Positions 42,732-51,371 are shown, numbered from the stretch's first letter. The stretch is DNA of 64,000 bases from Kosakonia sp. SMBL-WEM22 (GCF_014490785.1 NZ_CP051489.1:62001-126000); one strand, 5' to 3'. Made by a program: numbers and translations. The notes: a model not told the origin generated them from the letters alone.

Positions 42732-43104
42732 GGATATTCTCCTGCACAGCGGGCTGACGTGTGAGACGGCGGTGAAGCACGCCGGCGAACTCTCTGGCCA
42801 CCATCACCAGGACGCTGAGGCAGAGCAGCACCAGAACCCCGACCAGAAACGACAGCACCATGTAGTCCGGGTAGTGAATGAGGATGGAAAGCGTAAACTG
42901 CTCGCCGCGCGTCACATCCGGGCGCAGTGACATCAGCGTTTCCAGTGTGAGGCCGGTGCATCGCAGGTAAACGACATGCACGACAAGCAGAAAAATCGCC
43001 GCACTCAGCAGTTGCCAGAAGGCTTTCTCTGTGGCGGCTTTTCCCGGCTCGTCGCTCATCATGATCTTCATAACAGCAATTAACCCTGTTCTGAGGCTGT
43101 TCAT
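42724..43104 (-). CDS. trbF: TrbF-like inner-membrane protein
   Basis: 126 residues from the ATG at 43104, which has AAGGAG eight bases upstream; this is also the length recalled for F TrbF. Two hydrophobic segments (FWQLLSAAIFLLVVHVVYL and VLSFLVGVLVLLCLSVLVMV) flank a short periplasmic part. Position directly before traH is that of trbF. Sequence similarity alone would not give the name. Confidence 0.6.
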   Translation of the reverse strand: MNSLRTGLIAVMKIMMSDEPGKAATEKAFWQLLSAAIFLLVVHVVYLRCTGLTLETLMSLRPDVTRGEQFTLSILIHYPDYMVLSFLVGVLVLLCLSVLVMVAREFAGVLHRRLTRQPAVQENIHD

Positions 43105-43229
43105 TACGCGCACTCCTTCAGCTGAGCATCCGTAAATCGGGCATCGAGTGGATCGTCGACCGGAAACGCCCTGCTGTCCTGCAGGCATGCGCAACCGGTA
43201 CGCGGTGAAGCATACGGTGTTGTGGTCAT
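43104..43229 (-). CDS. Possible 41-residue protein coupled to trbF
   Basis: A frame of 41 codons (MTTTPYASPRTGCACLQDSR, ending LKECA) whose TAA stop overlaps the trbF-like ATG as TAATG. Its last codons form the ribosome site of trbF. It has no strong ribosome site of its own. It could be a real small cysteine-containing protein or only a coupling leader. Confidence 0.35.
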   Translation of the reverse strand: MTTTPYASPRTGCACLQDSRAFPVDDPLDARFTDAQLKECA

Positions 43230-43246
43230 TCTGTTTTCCGTGTGTA

Positions 43247-43846
43247 TTACTGAGGTGTTACCTGCGCATTTGCCGGCAGCGGGGGAAGTGACTGTGGATC
43301 AATCTGGTCCATATCAGCCTGAATCAGGCTGGCGTAGCGGCTCTCCAGCGTGCCGATATCCATCACACCCTGCGTCAGGGGGTAGGCCCGCAGGGTGTGG
43401 ACGTTGACCATGAACGCGGTCGGCGTGGCTATGGGCAGCCCGTTGCCAAAGAACGTCATGATTTCGTCCGCCAGGGGCAGAACCGGATCGCTTTTGCGCG
43501 GAATGAGCGGCACCGGAAACGAGGCATCGCCACCGCCATCGAGCGTGTAGGGATACACCCGGATGTTGTGCTGGTCGGCCCAGCTCTTCAGGTCAGGATC
43601 AAACTTCGCGCTGTACTGACAGTGTGCCTGCATGAAGACGACCACGGCGTAATCCGTCATGTTGACGCGGCGGCCGTCAGGCAGCTGCATCAGGCTCTGC
43701 GGGTCGGCCGGTTTTACCGGCGTCTCCGTCGCGGGTTGCTGCTGTGTGATTTTTGCCGCATCGAGGGCAGCAATTTCATCCCGCGCACCGGCGCTGGCCA
43801 GCAGGGGAAACAGCAGTAAAAGCGCGGTCAGGGCATTACTTTTCAT
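43247..43846 (-). CDS. trbB: TrbB-like thioredoxin-fold protein with one active-site cysteine missing
   Basis: 199 residues from the ATG at 43846, behind GGAGG. A signal peptide (to about LLASAGA) and a thioredoxin-like fold follow the F TrbB pattern (RDEIAALDAAK, LPDGRRVNMTDYAVVVFMQA, YTLDGGGDASFP, PIATPTAFMVNVHTLRAYPL). F TrbB is a periplasmic disulfide isomerase with an HCPYC centre. Here the site reads HCQYS, so the second cysteine is serine and normal redox cycling is not possible. It might still isomerise through a single cysteine or act as a chaperone. The DsbA-like gene at the operon end could supply the missing activity. Confidence 0.85.
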   Translation of the reverse strand: MKSNALTALLLLFPLLASAGARDEIAALDAAKITQQQPATETPVKPADPQSLMQLPDGRRVNMTDYAVVVFMQAHCQYSAKFDPDLKSWADQHNIRVYPYTLDGGGDASFPVPLIPRKSDPVLPLADEIMTFFGNGLPIATPTAFMVNVHTLRAYPLTQGVMDIGTLESRYASLIQADMDQIDPQSLPPLPANAQVTPQ

Positions 43847-44063
43847 CCTGCACCTCCGGGATAACGTCATGGCGGTGTCGCCAGTACCACCACCGGTTAC
43901 AGGCCAGAAGCAGCGCGGAGAGCGCCATCAGGAGATAGCCTCCCCACAGGCACATTAACTGGGTAAGCCAGGGGTATGCCCCGGTGATATCGCTGAGGCA
44001 CTTGAACATGATGCCGGCAAAGAAAATGACGACAATCTCAGACAGGGACAGGGCTTTCATCAT
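43836..44063 (-). CDS. Two-segment membrane protein in the traQ position
   Basis: 75 residues with two hydrophobic helices (LSEIVVIFFAGIMFKCL and LMCLWGGYLLMALSALLLAC), the topology of TraQ, the small F protein that helps insert propilin into the inner membrane. Its place immediately before trbB is that of traQ in F. Sequence similarity to F TraQ is not visible to me, so no symbol is given. It overlaps trbB by 11 bases and the preceding gene as ATGA. Confidence 0.55.
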   Translation of the reverse strand: MMKALSLSEIVVIFFAGIMFKCLSDITGAYPWLTQLMCLWGGYLLMALSALLLACNRWWYWRHRHDVIPEVQDEK

Positions 44064-44428
44064 TTCACCTCTGCCGTTTTTTTATTCTTCTTTGCCATCA
44101 GAAGATGAATGAGGCCGCCGGCAAGCAGCAGTGCTTCAATGACGCATAACGGTACCCACAGGCGCTGTTCTTTCACTGTAATGAGGACGGCACTGATATT
44201 TTCTGACACGGTGACGGGCACAACCACTTCGGGAGCAAGGCATCCCGAATGGCTGACAGGGCACATCTCAGCGTAGGCATCACGCACCTGCCAGAGAGTG
44301 GCGGTATCGGTCAGTGCATATGAAACGTATTCAGACAGCCAGATACTGAACATCAGTCCGGAAGGCAAAAAGAAGAAAAACAGGAGCGAGTTTTCCAGTA
44401 TCCAGGAAAACCATTGAGGAAGTTTCAT
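44060..44428 (-). CDS. Hypothetical two-segment membrane protein with cysteine loop
   Basis: 122 residues: a hydrophobic segment (LLFFFFLPSGLMFSIWL), a periplasmic part of about 60 residues with two cysteines (EMCPVSHSGCLAPE), then a second segment (VPLCVIEALLLAGGLIHLL) and a lysine-rich end. It has the same plan as the two genes at 44562-45435. It lies where F has trbA, but I see no direct similarity. Probably an inner-membrane accessory of pilus assembly. Confidence 0.6.
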   Translation of the reverse strand: MKLPQWFSWILENSLLFFFFLPSGLMFSIWLSEYVSYALTDTATLWQVRDAYAEMCPVSHSGCLAPEVVVPVTVSENISAVLITVKEQRLWVPLCVIEALLLAGGLIHLLMAKKNKKTAEVK

Positions 44429-44561
44429 GAAATGCCTCGTTTAGCAGGTAACGAAATGAGTGTTGAACAGGAGAAACAGACAGCACACCGACCGGCACTC
44501 AGTGCATGCAGAGCGGTGTCAGCTGAAAGCTGAATCTCAGAGGGACAATGGTTTCATGGTG

Positions 44562-45029
44562 CTATTCCTTCTCCTGCAAAGTCTTACGCAATGATTTCAC
44601 CTTCCGGCCTGCCCACTCAGCGGCCTCCGGAACGCCAGGCTTACTGCCCAAAAACCACCAGAAAAACGCGCCGGCAAACGCAACGGTCACATACAAATTG
44701 CGTATCAGACGATCCACATTTTTCTGCCAGGCAATGGCATCAACGGCCGCGCGCTCACACCTGACCGGCGGCGCTGCAGCGATACCGTTCCCCTGTGGCA
44801 TAACCGTTTCAACGGGCGTGCTGAGGGGCGGCGCACAACCCCATATTTTTCCGGGCGGGGCGTCCACGACCAGATCGCGGGCGGCATCCAGAAACGTACC
44901 GGTAACAGAGTTATTGAACGTAAGCAGCATAAAAAGGAGGAACAGAACCAGTGACGGCGCGGTGACTAAACTGAACCAGGCAGCACGCCAGCAGGCGCGC
45001 AGGCTCCGGGCAGCACGGTATGTACTCAT
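44562..45029 (-). CDS. Hypothetical two-segment membrane protein
   Basis: 155 residues. An N-terminal segment (FSLVTAPSLVLFLLFMLLTF), a periplasmic loop of about 75 residues with two cysteines (IWGCAPPL, VRCERAAV), and a second segment (LYVTVAFAGAFFWWFLGS). The start of the first segment resembles that of the next gene (FSLVTAPSLVLFLLF against FCFITAPGILLLALV), so the two are likely distant paralogues. Gap of 130 bases to the following gene. Function unknown. Confidence 0.6.
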   Translation of the reverse strand: MSTYRAARSLRACWRAAWFSLVTAPSLVLFLLFMLLTFNNSVTGTFLDAARDLVVDAPPGKIWGCAPPLSTPVETVMPQGNGIAAAPPVRCERAAVDAIAWQKNVDRLIRNLYVTVAFAGAFFWWFLGSKPGVPEAAEWAGRKVKSLRKTLQEKE

Positions 45030-45051
45030 GGGTAATCCTCAGAAGAAAGGG

Positions 45052-45435
45052 TCAGTGACCTTCACGCCGGTTAGCAGATGAAGGCATGTTTAACAGGCAC
45101 CACACGGGAAAATTCAGTAGCGCGATAAGCAGGTAAAATTTCACCAGGAACCGATCGCCCTTCAGGATGAAATCTGACTCAGGCGTGACGCGCTGCAGAC
45201 ACGGTCGCGGCCAGGGGTCATCCAGCGGCACCACCGCGCAGTCGTGGCTGACAGGCTGTGCGGGTGTCACGGGCACTGTCTCGCTGAACGTTCTCGCCGC
45301 GCTGACGAAAAACGCCGACGGCGACGGAACGGACAGCACCAGTGCCAGCAGTAAGATGCCGGGGGCAGTGATAAAGCAGAAAAACACCGCCTGAAGCCCC
45401 GACAACACGTTTCCGGCGATCCGGATTTTATTCAC
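45052..45435 (-). CDS. Hypothetical two-segment membrane protein, paralogue of its neighbour
   Basis: 127 residues from a GTG at 45435 (MNKIRIAGNVL), chosen because GAGGAG lies eight bases upstream and a longer frame would overlap traF. A first membrane segment (VFFCFITAPGILLLALVLSV), a loop with two cysteines (HDCAVVP, RPCLQRVTPES) and a second segment (FYLLIALLNFPVWCLL). It belongs with the genes at 44562 and 44060 to a small set of similar proteins between traF and trbB. Confidence 0.6.
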   Translation of the reverse strand: MNKIRIAGNVLSGLQAVFFCFITAPGILLLALVLSVPSPSAFFVSAARTFSETVPVTPAQPVSHDCAVVPLDDPWPRPCLQRVTPESDFILKGDRFLVKFYLLIALLNFPVWCLLNMPSSANRREGH

Positions 45436-45445
45436 GGGAGACTCC

Positions 45446-46228
45446 TCAGAAGTTGGGTTTAAAGCCGGTGGACACATTCAGGAAGCGCTTCGCCAGGTCA
45501 TCCTGGGTCATGAAGCCGTAGACCAGCGGCTGGAAGTTGCGGCTGCGCGGGTCAACCAGAAACAGTGCCGGGAAGTGCGAGATACGCATGGCCTGTATCT
45601 GCCCGTTGTCCGGGCGACTGTCCGGAAGCGACGGTGCCACCTGCCCGTCAACCGAGACCGGAATAAGGGACAGATGGTTAATCTTCGCAAAATCGGCCAC
45701 CACACCGGCCATCTGCGCATCGATCGGGTCACTGCCCCGGTAGAAGTAAAACAGCCCGTACTGCTGCCCCATCTTCGCAATCGCCTCCTGACGCTGCGCC
45801 TGATCGCGGGACTGTACCAGCGGTGCCATGCTGTTGTAGTGCGGGTACTCCAGGTTGTAGTCCAGCTCCGGGTGCGTCAGCTGCGCGGCGGCAAACGACT
45901 GACTGAACATGCTGCTGCGGTCGGTCCAGAACTTCTGCCACTTGAGGTACGTGGCCGTGTTCTCCCGCGTCGGGTACAGGATGGCGCGGTTAAGCGCCTC
46001 CATTGTGTACTGACGCAGCACCTTCGCCTGCTCCTGCGCCGTCATTTTGCTCAGGTCCGGCACGCGCGGCTTCTGAGGCGGGGGCTGAACCGGCGGCGGC
46101 GCGGGGGCTTTTTTCGGCTCGTTGTACCAGGACCAGCCCGTGAACGGCGGTGCCGGCGTGACAATCTCTTCGGCGAATGCCGGGAGTACCATCAGCATCA
46201 GCAGCAGGGAAATACTGCGGCGCATCAT
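45446..46228 (-). CDS. traF: TraF pilus assembly protein
   Basis: 260 residues with a signal peptide ending at AFA (residue 19). WSWYNEP near the N-terminus, the proline-rich PAPPPVQPPPQKP stretch and the C-terminal thioredoxin-like fold without active cysteines (YGLFYFYRGSDPIDAQMAG, ISHFPALFLVDP) match F TraF, a periplasmic protein of the TraF-H-U-W-TrbC-TrbI group needed for pilus extension. Its start overlaps the traN stop as ATGA. Confidence 0.95.
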   Translation of the reverse strand: MMRRSISLLLMLMVLPAFAEEIVTPAPPFTGWSWYNEPKKAPAPPPVQPPPQKPRVPDLSKMTAQEQAKVLRQYTMEALNRAILYPTRENTATYLKWQKFWTDRSSMFSQSFAAAQLTHPELDYNLEYPHYNSMAPLVQSRDQAQRQEAIAKMGQQYGLFYFYRGSDPIDAQMAGVVADFAKINHLSLIPVSVDGQVAPSLPDSRPDNGQIQAMRISHFPALFLVDPRSRNFQPLVYGFMTQDDLAKRFLNVSTGFKPNF

Positions 46229-48066
46229 TTTGTACCTCCTGTCTGTTTCACCTGCGCGGCGATGCGGTCTTTCACCTGCTGCACCATCACCGACGAGTTG
46301 GGGACTTTCTGGTTAGCCATCAGGTCCTCGTAGAAGTCAGCGAAGTTGATACGGTCAAAATCGATACCCTGCAGCTGGGGAACGGTGATGCCGCCGCAGT
46401 CGGGGCTGCTGCCGCTGCCGAAACTGACACCCAGCTGATCGCGTCGCCCCTGCTCCTGAATGATGCGCGCCAGCTTGCCGTCAAAGACGCAGTACACTTT
46501 GCTTTTCTGCACGCACTGGCCGAGGACTTCATGGTCACAGCGTTCGCCCACGCTGACGGTGATTTTCTTCGCTTTTGCTTTCCCCAGCGCCAGCTCATCG
46601 TCATTACAGGCGGACAGCCCGGCATCCTGTCCCCAGCCGCTGTCCTTACAGCAGTTGGAGAAGCCCGCAAACGCCTTACGACAGCTCATCGCCTTACCGG
46701 TGAAGGCTTTGACATTTATCTGATCGTCCTTCACATCGGCGGCGGCGGAGGCGAGACCGGCCAGTTTCGCCACGGCAGTATCAAACCCGCTGTCACCCGC
46801 GCCATCGGTGTCACTGCAGTTCCCGGACTGGCAGAAGTACGTCCCGCCGCAGATAAGCCCGGTGGAGGAGAAGTTGCGCTGGCACTCGTAGTTCACCACC
46901 TCATGCTCACAGTAAGCGCCGGTGGCGGTCTGGCACTGCGTTCCTGTGACGGTGCAGGCGGGGTTATTCATCAGCGAAGCGCAGGTGCCGTTTGAGCCGG
47001 TTTTCTGCAGGTACTGGTCTTCATACTCCCAGCAGTCGCTGTAAACCTGCTGCGTCTCGCCGTCTATCACCACAGGGCGGTTACCGCCGGGCACGGTGCA
47101 GACGCTGGAAACCGGGACGGCACCGTTTTTGTCGAATCCGCAGGTTTCACGCCAGACCACTTTCGGTACGCTGCTGGTTTTTTTCACCCGGATGACCAGG
47201 GAAATTTTCAGCTGCACATGCCGGTTCTTGAAGGTCTGGCTGCCTGACCCGGAGTGAATGCTGTGCTGATGTTTTGAGGTGAATGCCACGCCGGCCGTCA
47301 GCGTGGCAGGAACCGGGGTGAACGCCACATCCTGCGCGCTGCCCTTGTTGTGCCAGGGAATTTCCGCCCCCAGGACAGAGATGTTCATGTAAAAGCGCGG
47401 CTTGTTCCCTAACCGGTCTGACCAGGTGTACGTGGCGCGGACAATCTCGCCGCTGACGGTCGGTACAATGGTGACGATATTCATGCCGTTGATCTCCTGC
47501 ACCGGCTGCTGACTCATTTCGTACTCCACCGTTTTCGTTTCCCAGGTGGTGCCGCTGCCATCCACCTCAACGGTCGCGCTGCGTTTACAGCTCTGGTTAA
47601 CCCACACATCCCGCTCGCAGGTGTATTTGTCGAACACGGATTTCGTGACCGTGCCCGGCTGACACTGCTGCGGATTACCGGTGCCGTTGACGATATTGTC
47701 GGCAGCGCCTTCCGCGTTCTTGCCGGCGGTGATGTAGGGGGCTTTCGGGTCAATCACCGGCAGCGGGTTTTTCGTGCCGGCTTCGATGACGGCCTGCCCG
47801 GCCCCGCTGTTCTGCAGCGCCTGCTGGCCTTTACTGTTCAGGCCACCGTCGCCGCCTGACACGCCGCCGTAGTACCCCGTTTCGGGCGGGCTGGCGGTAT
47901 AGCCCGGAATGCTGCCCTGCACCGTGCCGGGATTTTTCAGGGACGAGGTGCCCTGTGGGGCCTGTCCCTTACCAAAGCCGGCCCCGGCACTCCATGCATC
48001 CTGATTCGCATCCGCACGGACCAGGCCACTGGCAAGCAGCGCCAGAAGAAAAATGACCGGTTTCAT
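46225..48066 (-). CDS. traN: TraN mating-pair stabilisation outer-membrane protein
   Basis: 613 residues, signal peptide ending at VRA (residue 18). The C-terminal half is cysteine-rich with conserved spacing (CEHEVVNYECQRNFSSTGLI, SCRKAFAGFSNCCKDSGWGQ, CDHEVLGQCVQKSKVYCVFD) as in F TraN, the outer-membrane adhesin that recognises a recipient surface protein. The middle region, which sets receptor choice, diverges from F and includes a histidine-bearing SKHQHSIHSGSG loop. Many disulfides are expected, which fits the disulfide enzymes in the same operon. Overlaps trbC and traF as ATGA. Confidence 0.95.
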   Translation of the reverse strand: MKPVIFLLALLASGLVRADANQDAWSAGAGFGKGQAPQGTSSLKNPGTVQGSIPGYTASPPETGYYGGVSGGDGGLNSKGQQALQNSGAGQAVIEAGTKNPLPVIDPKAPYITAGKNAEGAADNIVNGTGNPQQCQPGTVTKSVFDKYTCERDVWVNQSCKRSATVEVDGSGTTWETKTVEYEMSQQPVQEINGMNIVTIVPTVSGEIVRATYTWSDRLGNKPRFYMNISVLGAEIPWHNKGSAQDVAFTPVPATLTAGVAFTSKHQHSIHSGSGSQTFKNRHVQLKISLVIRVKKTSSVPKVVWRETCGFDKNGAVPVSSVCTVPGGNRPVVIDGETQQVYSDCWEYEDQYLQKTGSNGTCASLMNNPACTVTGTQCQTATGAYCEHEVVNYECQRNFSSTGLICGGTYFCQSGNCSDTDGAGDSGFDTAVAKLAGLASAAADVKDDQINVKAFTGKAMSCRKAFAGFSNCCKDSGWGQDAGLSACNDDELALGKAKAKKITVSVGERCDHEVLGQCVQKSKVYCVFDGKLARIIQEQGRRDQLGVSFGSGSSPDCGGITVPQLQGIDFDRINFADFYEDLMANQKVPNSSVMVQQVKDRIAAQVKQTGGTK

Positions 48067-48671
48067 CGGGCGGCCTCCAGCAGCTGGCGTGCCGTGGCGG
48101 CACAGTCGCCGTCAGACGCCACCTTCTCCAGGGCCTGCTGCAGCGGGAGACTGCCGCGAATGACGTCGTAATGCCCCGGACAGGTGACGACCAGCGCCGG
48201 CACGGCGGTGATGTGATAGTCGCTGTACAGCGTCGGATCTATCTGAACGCCGATGTCCTTGTCCTCTCTGGCCAGCTCAAACATGGCCGCCGCGGTCTGG
48301 CGGAAATCGTTGTTGCGAAGCCCGCGCAGGGTGGCCGGAATGTTCAGGCGGTGAGCATCCTTCAGCATCGGCACCAGGCCTTCGCGCGGCAGCCCCAGGC
48401 TGACAAAGTAAATGGCCGGAAAGGTCTTTTTCTCACCGTCAGGATGTTCTGCCGCGATCCCCTGCTGAAGACGCGACATCAGGTCCTGCTGCTGCGCCGG
48501 CAGCGTCACCGTCTGCCCGGACAGCGTGTCTTTGAAAGCCTGTAAATTATCCTGCTGCTGTTTCATCCACGCCCGGTCACGGGCGGAAACGTCAGCCTGC
48601 TCACTGGCTTCGGCGCAATGGCAGAGCACCAGGCTGCCGGCAAGCAGCGCCCGGAAAAGAGTATTTTTCAT
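48063..48671 (-). CDS. trbC: TrbC pilus assembly protein
   Basis: 202 residues with an N-terminal signal peptide (to about AEAS). The TrbC fold is shown by FPAIYFVSLGLPREGLVPML, ATLRGLRNNDFRQTAAAMFE and QIDPTLYSDYHITAVPALVV, close to the F-type TrbC/TraW-C family pattern. It is a periplasmic protein that works with TraW in F pilus assembly; in some plasmids both are fused. Overlaps the traN start as ATGA. Confidence 0.93.
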   Translation of the reverse strand: MKNTLFRALLAGSLVLCHCAEASEQADVSARDRAWMKQQQDNLQAFKDTLSGQTVTLPAQQQDLMSRLQQGIAAEHPDGEKKTFPAIYFVSLGLPREGLVPMLKDAHRLNIPATLRGLRNNDFRQTAAAMFELAREDKDIGVQIDPTLYSDYHITAVPALVVTCPGHYDVIRGSLPLQQALEKVASDGDCAATARQLLEAAR

Positions 48672-48679
48672 GGAAGACC

Positions 48680-49678
48680 TCAGAGAAAGACGCAGTTACG
48701 TTTACGCCAGAGGAGATAACCGAAGTTTTTCTTCGACGACGGGGAGTTGTGGGACGTGCCCCAGAGCTGCGTACTGGCCCCGAACGGGTGGCAGTTTGAC
48801 GCCTCCGGCAGCATGTTCACCATCTGATAGCGCCAGCGCTCTTTGGGAATAATGGGGGACGGGTACTGGTTACAGACGGCGTTGTTGGCACCGATCGAGT
48901 TCCAGACCAGCCCTTCCCGGTGCATTTTGAACGCCATGCGCTCGGTCACCAGAACTGACGTCTCCAGGGGTGAAAATTCCCCGGTGGTATACCCGGTCAG
49001 GGGATACATCGACCCCTGCGCCCCGGCGCACCAGAACAGCGGCGACAGCGGCAGGCCGGCGGACGCGGCAGCGGCATCTGCCGAACAGGCGGCCTGTGCC
49101 ACCAGGTTACCGAAGAGCGCGGCCTCCGGGTTAATCAGCATCGAGAGCGTACTGTCATTCCAGAGGGGATCGACCTCGGAGAGGTAGGCGATATCCATGT
49201 CCCCGGTCTGCAGGCAGCCGATACTGGTGATGATATTCAGCCACCATATCAGCGGGTATTTGTACCAGTGAACATGGTAGAACGCGCCGGCAGCGGGTCT
49301 GTCGCTCTGTCCGGCCGTCCCGGTCCCGGTCCGCCCCAGATCGATTTTAAATCCGCCCATATTGACCATCACGCCCGGCTCGCGGGTCACGTCCGTCATG
49401 GCCATCGGCTCCCAGAAGCCAATGGCCAGCCCGACGCGGTAAAGCACCCCGACCGGGCATATCTGCAGCGGACTGGACGGGTTACTGGTGTCAGGCTGTG
49501 GCCCGGAGGCCAGTTTGATGTTGCCGAGCGTCATGGGAAAAAGACACTTCCAGCACACGTCCGTGATGGGGTTCACCCAGCGTCCTTCCCCGGCATTGCT
49601 GGCGGACGACACGGGCAGTGCCGTACCGGCCAGGACAATACCGAGCAGAAAGAAAACCGCCCTCAGCCTGCGTCGCAT
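48680..49678 (-). CDS. traU: TraU mating-pair and DNA transfer protein
   Basis: 332 residues with a signal peptide (to about VSSA). The cysteine-rich TraU signature is clear: NPITDVCWKCLFPMTLGNIK, ICPVGVLYRVGLAIGFWEP, YHVHWYKYPLIWWLNII and the C-terminal RWRYQMVNMLPEASNCHPFG with LWRKRNCVF. It is periplasmic and needed for both pilus assembly and DNA transfer. The start is backed by GGGAGG and lies inside the end of the upstream gene (16-base overlap). Confidence 0.96.
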   Translation of the reverse strand: MRRRLRAVFFLLGIVLAGTALPVSSASNAGEGRWVNPITDVCWKCLFPMTLGNIKLASGPQPDTSNPSSPLQICPVGVLYRVGLAIGFWEPMAMTDVTREPGVMVNMGGFKIDLGRTGTGTAGQSDRPAAGAFYHVHWYKYPLIWWLNIITSIGCLQTGDMDIAYLSEVDPLWNDSTLSMLINPEAALFGNLVAQAACSADAAAASAGLPLSPLFWCAGAQGSMYPLTGYTTGEFSPLETSVLVTERMAFKMHREGLVWNSIGANNAVCNQYPSPIIPKERWRYQMVNMLPEASNCHPFGASTQLWGTSHNSPSSKKNFGYLLWRKRNCVFL

Positions 49679-50010
49679 GGCACCTCCCGCCGGCGCAGCC
49701 AGATACAGGCGGGACCGTAATCCTCGTCGTCGAATATCGCGCCGGTAAACCAGCCCTCGCCGGGCGGTACGGGCGGCGTCCAGTATGAAATATCGGCGTT
49801 GCGGGCATAGGCCTGCGCCGCCGGCGTGTCTTCGTCAGTATCCAGACAGACCAGCGTGTCTTCCAGGCCGTTGTCCGCCAGCCAGTGGTCATATTCAGCC
49901 TGCGGGACACAGTCCCGGTCACGGTAAAATGCAGTCAGTGCGGGGTGGCACCAGTAGCCGTCAGGTGTGCGGACAACCGGCACCGGCCCGACAGATTCAG
50001 GAAGGTTCAT
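49663..50010 (-). CDS. Unrecognised acidic protein upstream of traU
   Basis: 115 residues, strongly acidic and aromatic (GYWCHPALTAFYRDRDCVPQ, DTLVCLDTDEDTPAAQAYAR), no signal peptide, so presumably cytoplasmic. Start supported by GAGG ten bases upstream. It overlaps traU by 16 bases, which points to a real operon gene. I do not recognise a family. First of five genes between traU and traW that F lacks. Confidence 0.6.
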   Translation of the reverse strand: MNLPESVGPVPVVRTPDGYWCHPALTAFYRDRDCVPQAEYDHWLADNGLEDTLVCLDTDEDTPAAQAYARNADISYWTPPVPPGEGWFTGAIFDDEDYGPACIWLRRREVPCDAG

Positions 50011-50072
50011 GTTATGCCTCAGCGGGGTATGCCACGGCCACCGGTCGGCGGGAGGGCGGATAAATGGGGAAA

Positions 50073-50285
50073 TCAGTCGTTGGGCGCGGCTTCGATAATC
50101 AGCTGCTCACGCGCGGTCTTGTCCATCCGGCGCAGCCCCACAATGGCGGCACGGATGACTACAGAGGTTTTGTAGAGCGGGTTTTCGCCGAGGATCTCTT
50201 TCAGGCAGGCATCGGAATCCGCGTTATGTCTGACGGAAGAGATGATCAATCTGTGTGCCCCGCTCCGTTCAGGGTCTTTAAGCAT
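50073..50285 (-). CDS. Unrecognised small basic-acidic protein
   Basis: 70 residues (MLKDPERSGAHRLIISSVRH, ending REQLIIEAAPND), with a good ribosome site AAGGTGG. The helix-rich C-terminal half (TSVVIRAAIVGLRRMDKTAR) has the look of a small regulatory or DNA-binding helix pair, reminiscent of relaxosome accessory proteins, but this is not established. Co-directional with the neighbouring genes. Confidence 0.55.
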   Translation of the reverse strand: MLKDPERSGAHRLIISSVRHNADSDACLKEILGENPLYKTSVVIRAAIVGLRRMDKTAREQLIIEAAPND

Positions 50286-50297
50286 GGGTCCACCTTT

Positions 50298-51371
50298 TCA
50301 GGCTGTTTTGTACATGGTTTCAGGAACGTGCGCCGTGAATCCGTAACCGGCATCACCGTTAACTTCAACGTCCTCCGCGCTCCCGCAGTTCATTTTAAAA
50401 ATCGCCTTCTGCAGCAGGTTCGCCATAGTGCCCCGGTCATCCTGAGCCGTCCCCTGGACGATGATCCGGGCAACAAAATGTCCAGGAACAGGCTCGGCGT
50501 CCTTTATCTCCTGCAGCGCCGGGGGCAGCGCCATCATGCCGGTCTGCGGGAAGAAGCCCGCGCCTTTTGTACAGAGCCGGGTAGTGGCGGACCACCGGAC
50601 GGGTGAGGCGTCATTGCCGGCGATACCACTGTGCTCAAACCCGCCGGTGACCGTCTGCTGCTCCACTGAAAAGAGGGAGCGGTCTTCCCGCCAGGTGCTG
50701 CCGATACGGCCCAGCGCCCGGGAGATACTGGCATACGGCACGCCTTCGTCGGCCTCCACGTCCAGAATCAGCTGCCAGAACATCGGCGCAGCGGTTTTTT
50801 CCGGTGTCGCAATCCGCTGTAAGCGCCAGCCACGCTTGCGCAGGCTTTCGAGCAGATCTTTCAGCATTATCTCGCCGTAGCCGGTTTTCTGACTCTGCCG
50901 GACCGCGTCCTCCACCATTTCCGCTGTCTGCTTCGGTGCCCAGTATTGTTCCCTGGCACGGATAAGGGCGGCGGCAATCTGCTGCCGGTCCGTGAATGGC
51001 ATGGATCGCATTGCCAGTATGCCGGGCAGCTGCCCGGTCTCACTCGTCAGTGCATAACCGGCGTCATCAAGCGCGCGCTCCAGACTTTCCAGCATCCGGA
51101 GCATCGAACTGAGCCCGCCTTCCTGCCAGAGATAAATGGCCGTGCTGAGATCGGTCAGCGTCTCGTTTTTCGTCTCTTCAACAGGGGTGCCGTAGCGCCA
51201 GGCCTTTTCTTTTCCTGAGCGCTGGCGACTCATGTAAATCATGAGGCCCAGCAACAGGAACAGGCAGGCAAGCATAAGCAGCGCCCAACGGTTAAAGACC
51301 TGGACTCCGCTCGCGGGTAAGCCCACACCCAACATCAGCAGGAACAGTAAGGCAATGAGTATGGGTTTCAT
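50298..51371 (-). CDS. Unrecognised membrane-anchored protein
   Basis: 357 residues. Two close hydrophobic helices at the N-terminus (about 3-20 and 29-48), then a long cytoplasmic domain without recognised motif (TLTDLSTAIYLWQEGGLSSM, LKDLLESLRKRGWRLQRIA, FWQLILDVEADEGVPYASIS). There is no Walker motif. The start overlaps the stop of the 82-residue gene upstream as ATGA. It could be an inner-membrane scaffold or regulator of the transfer channel; that is only inference from topology and place. Confidence 0.65.
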   Translation of the reverse strand: MKPILIALLFLLMLGVGLPASGVQVFNRWALLMLACLFLLLGLMIYMSRQRSGKEKAWRYGTPVEETKNETLTDLSTAIYLWQEGGLSSMLRMLESLERALDDAGYALTSETGQLPGILAMRSMPFTDRQQIAAALIRAREQYWAPKQTAEMVEDAVRQSQKTGYGEIMLKDLLESLRKRGWRLQRIATPEKTAAPMFWQLILDVEADEGVPYASISRALGRIGSTWREDRSLFSVEQQTVTGGFEHSGIAGNDASPVRWSATTRLCTKGAGFFPQTGMMALPPALQEIKDAEPVPGHFVARIIVQGTAQDDRGTMANLLQKAIFKMNCGSAEDVEVNGDAGYGFTAHVPETMYKTA

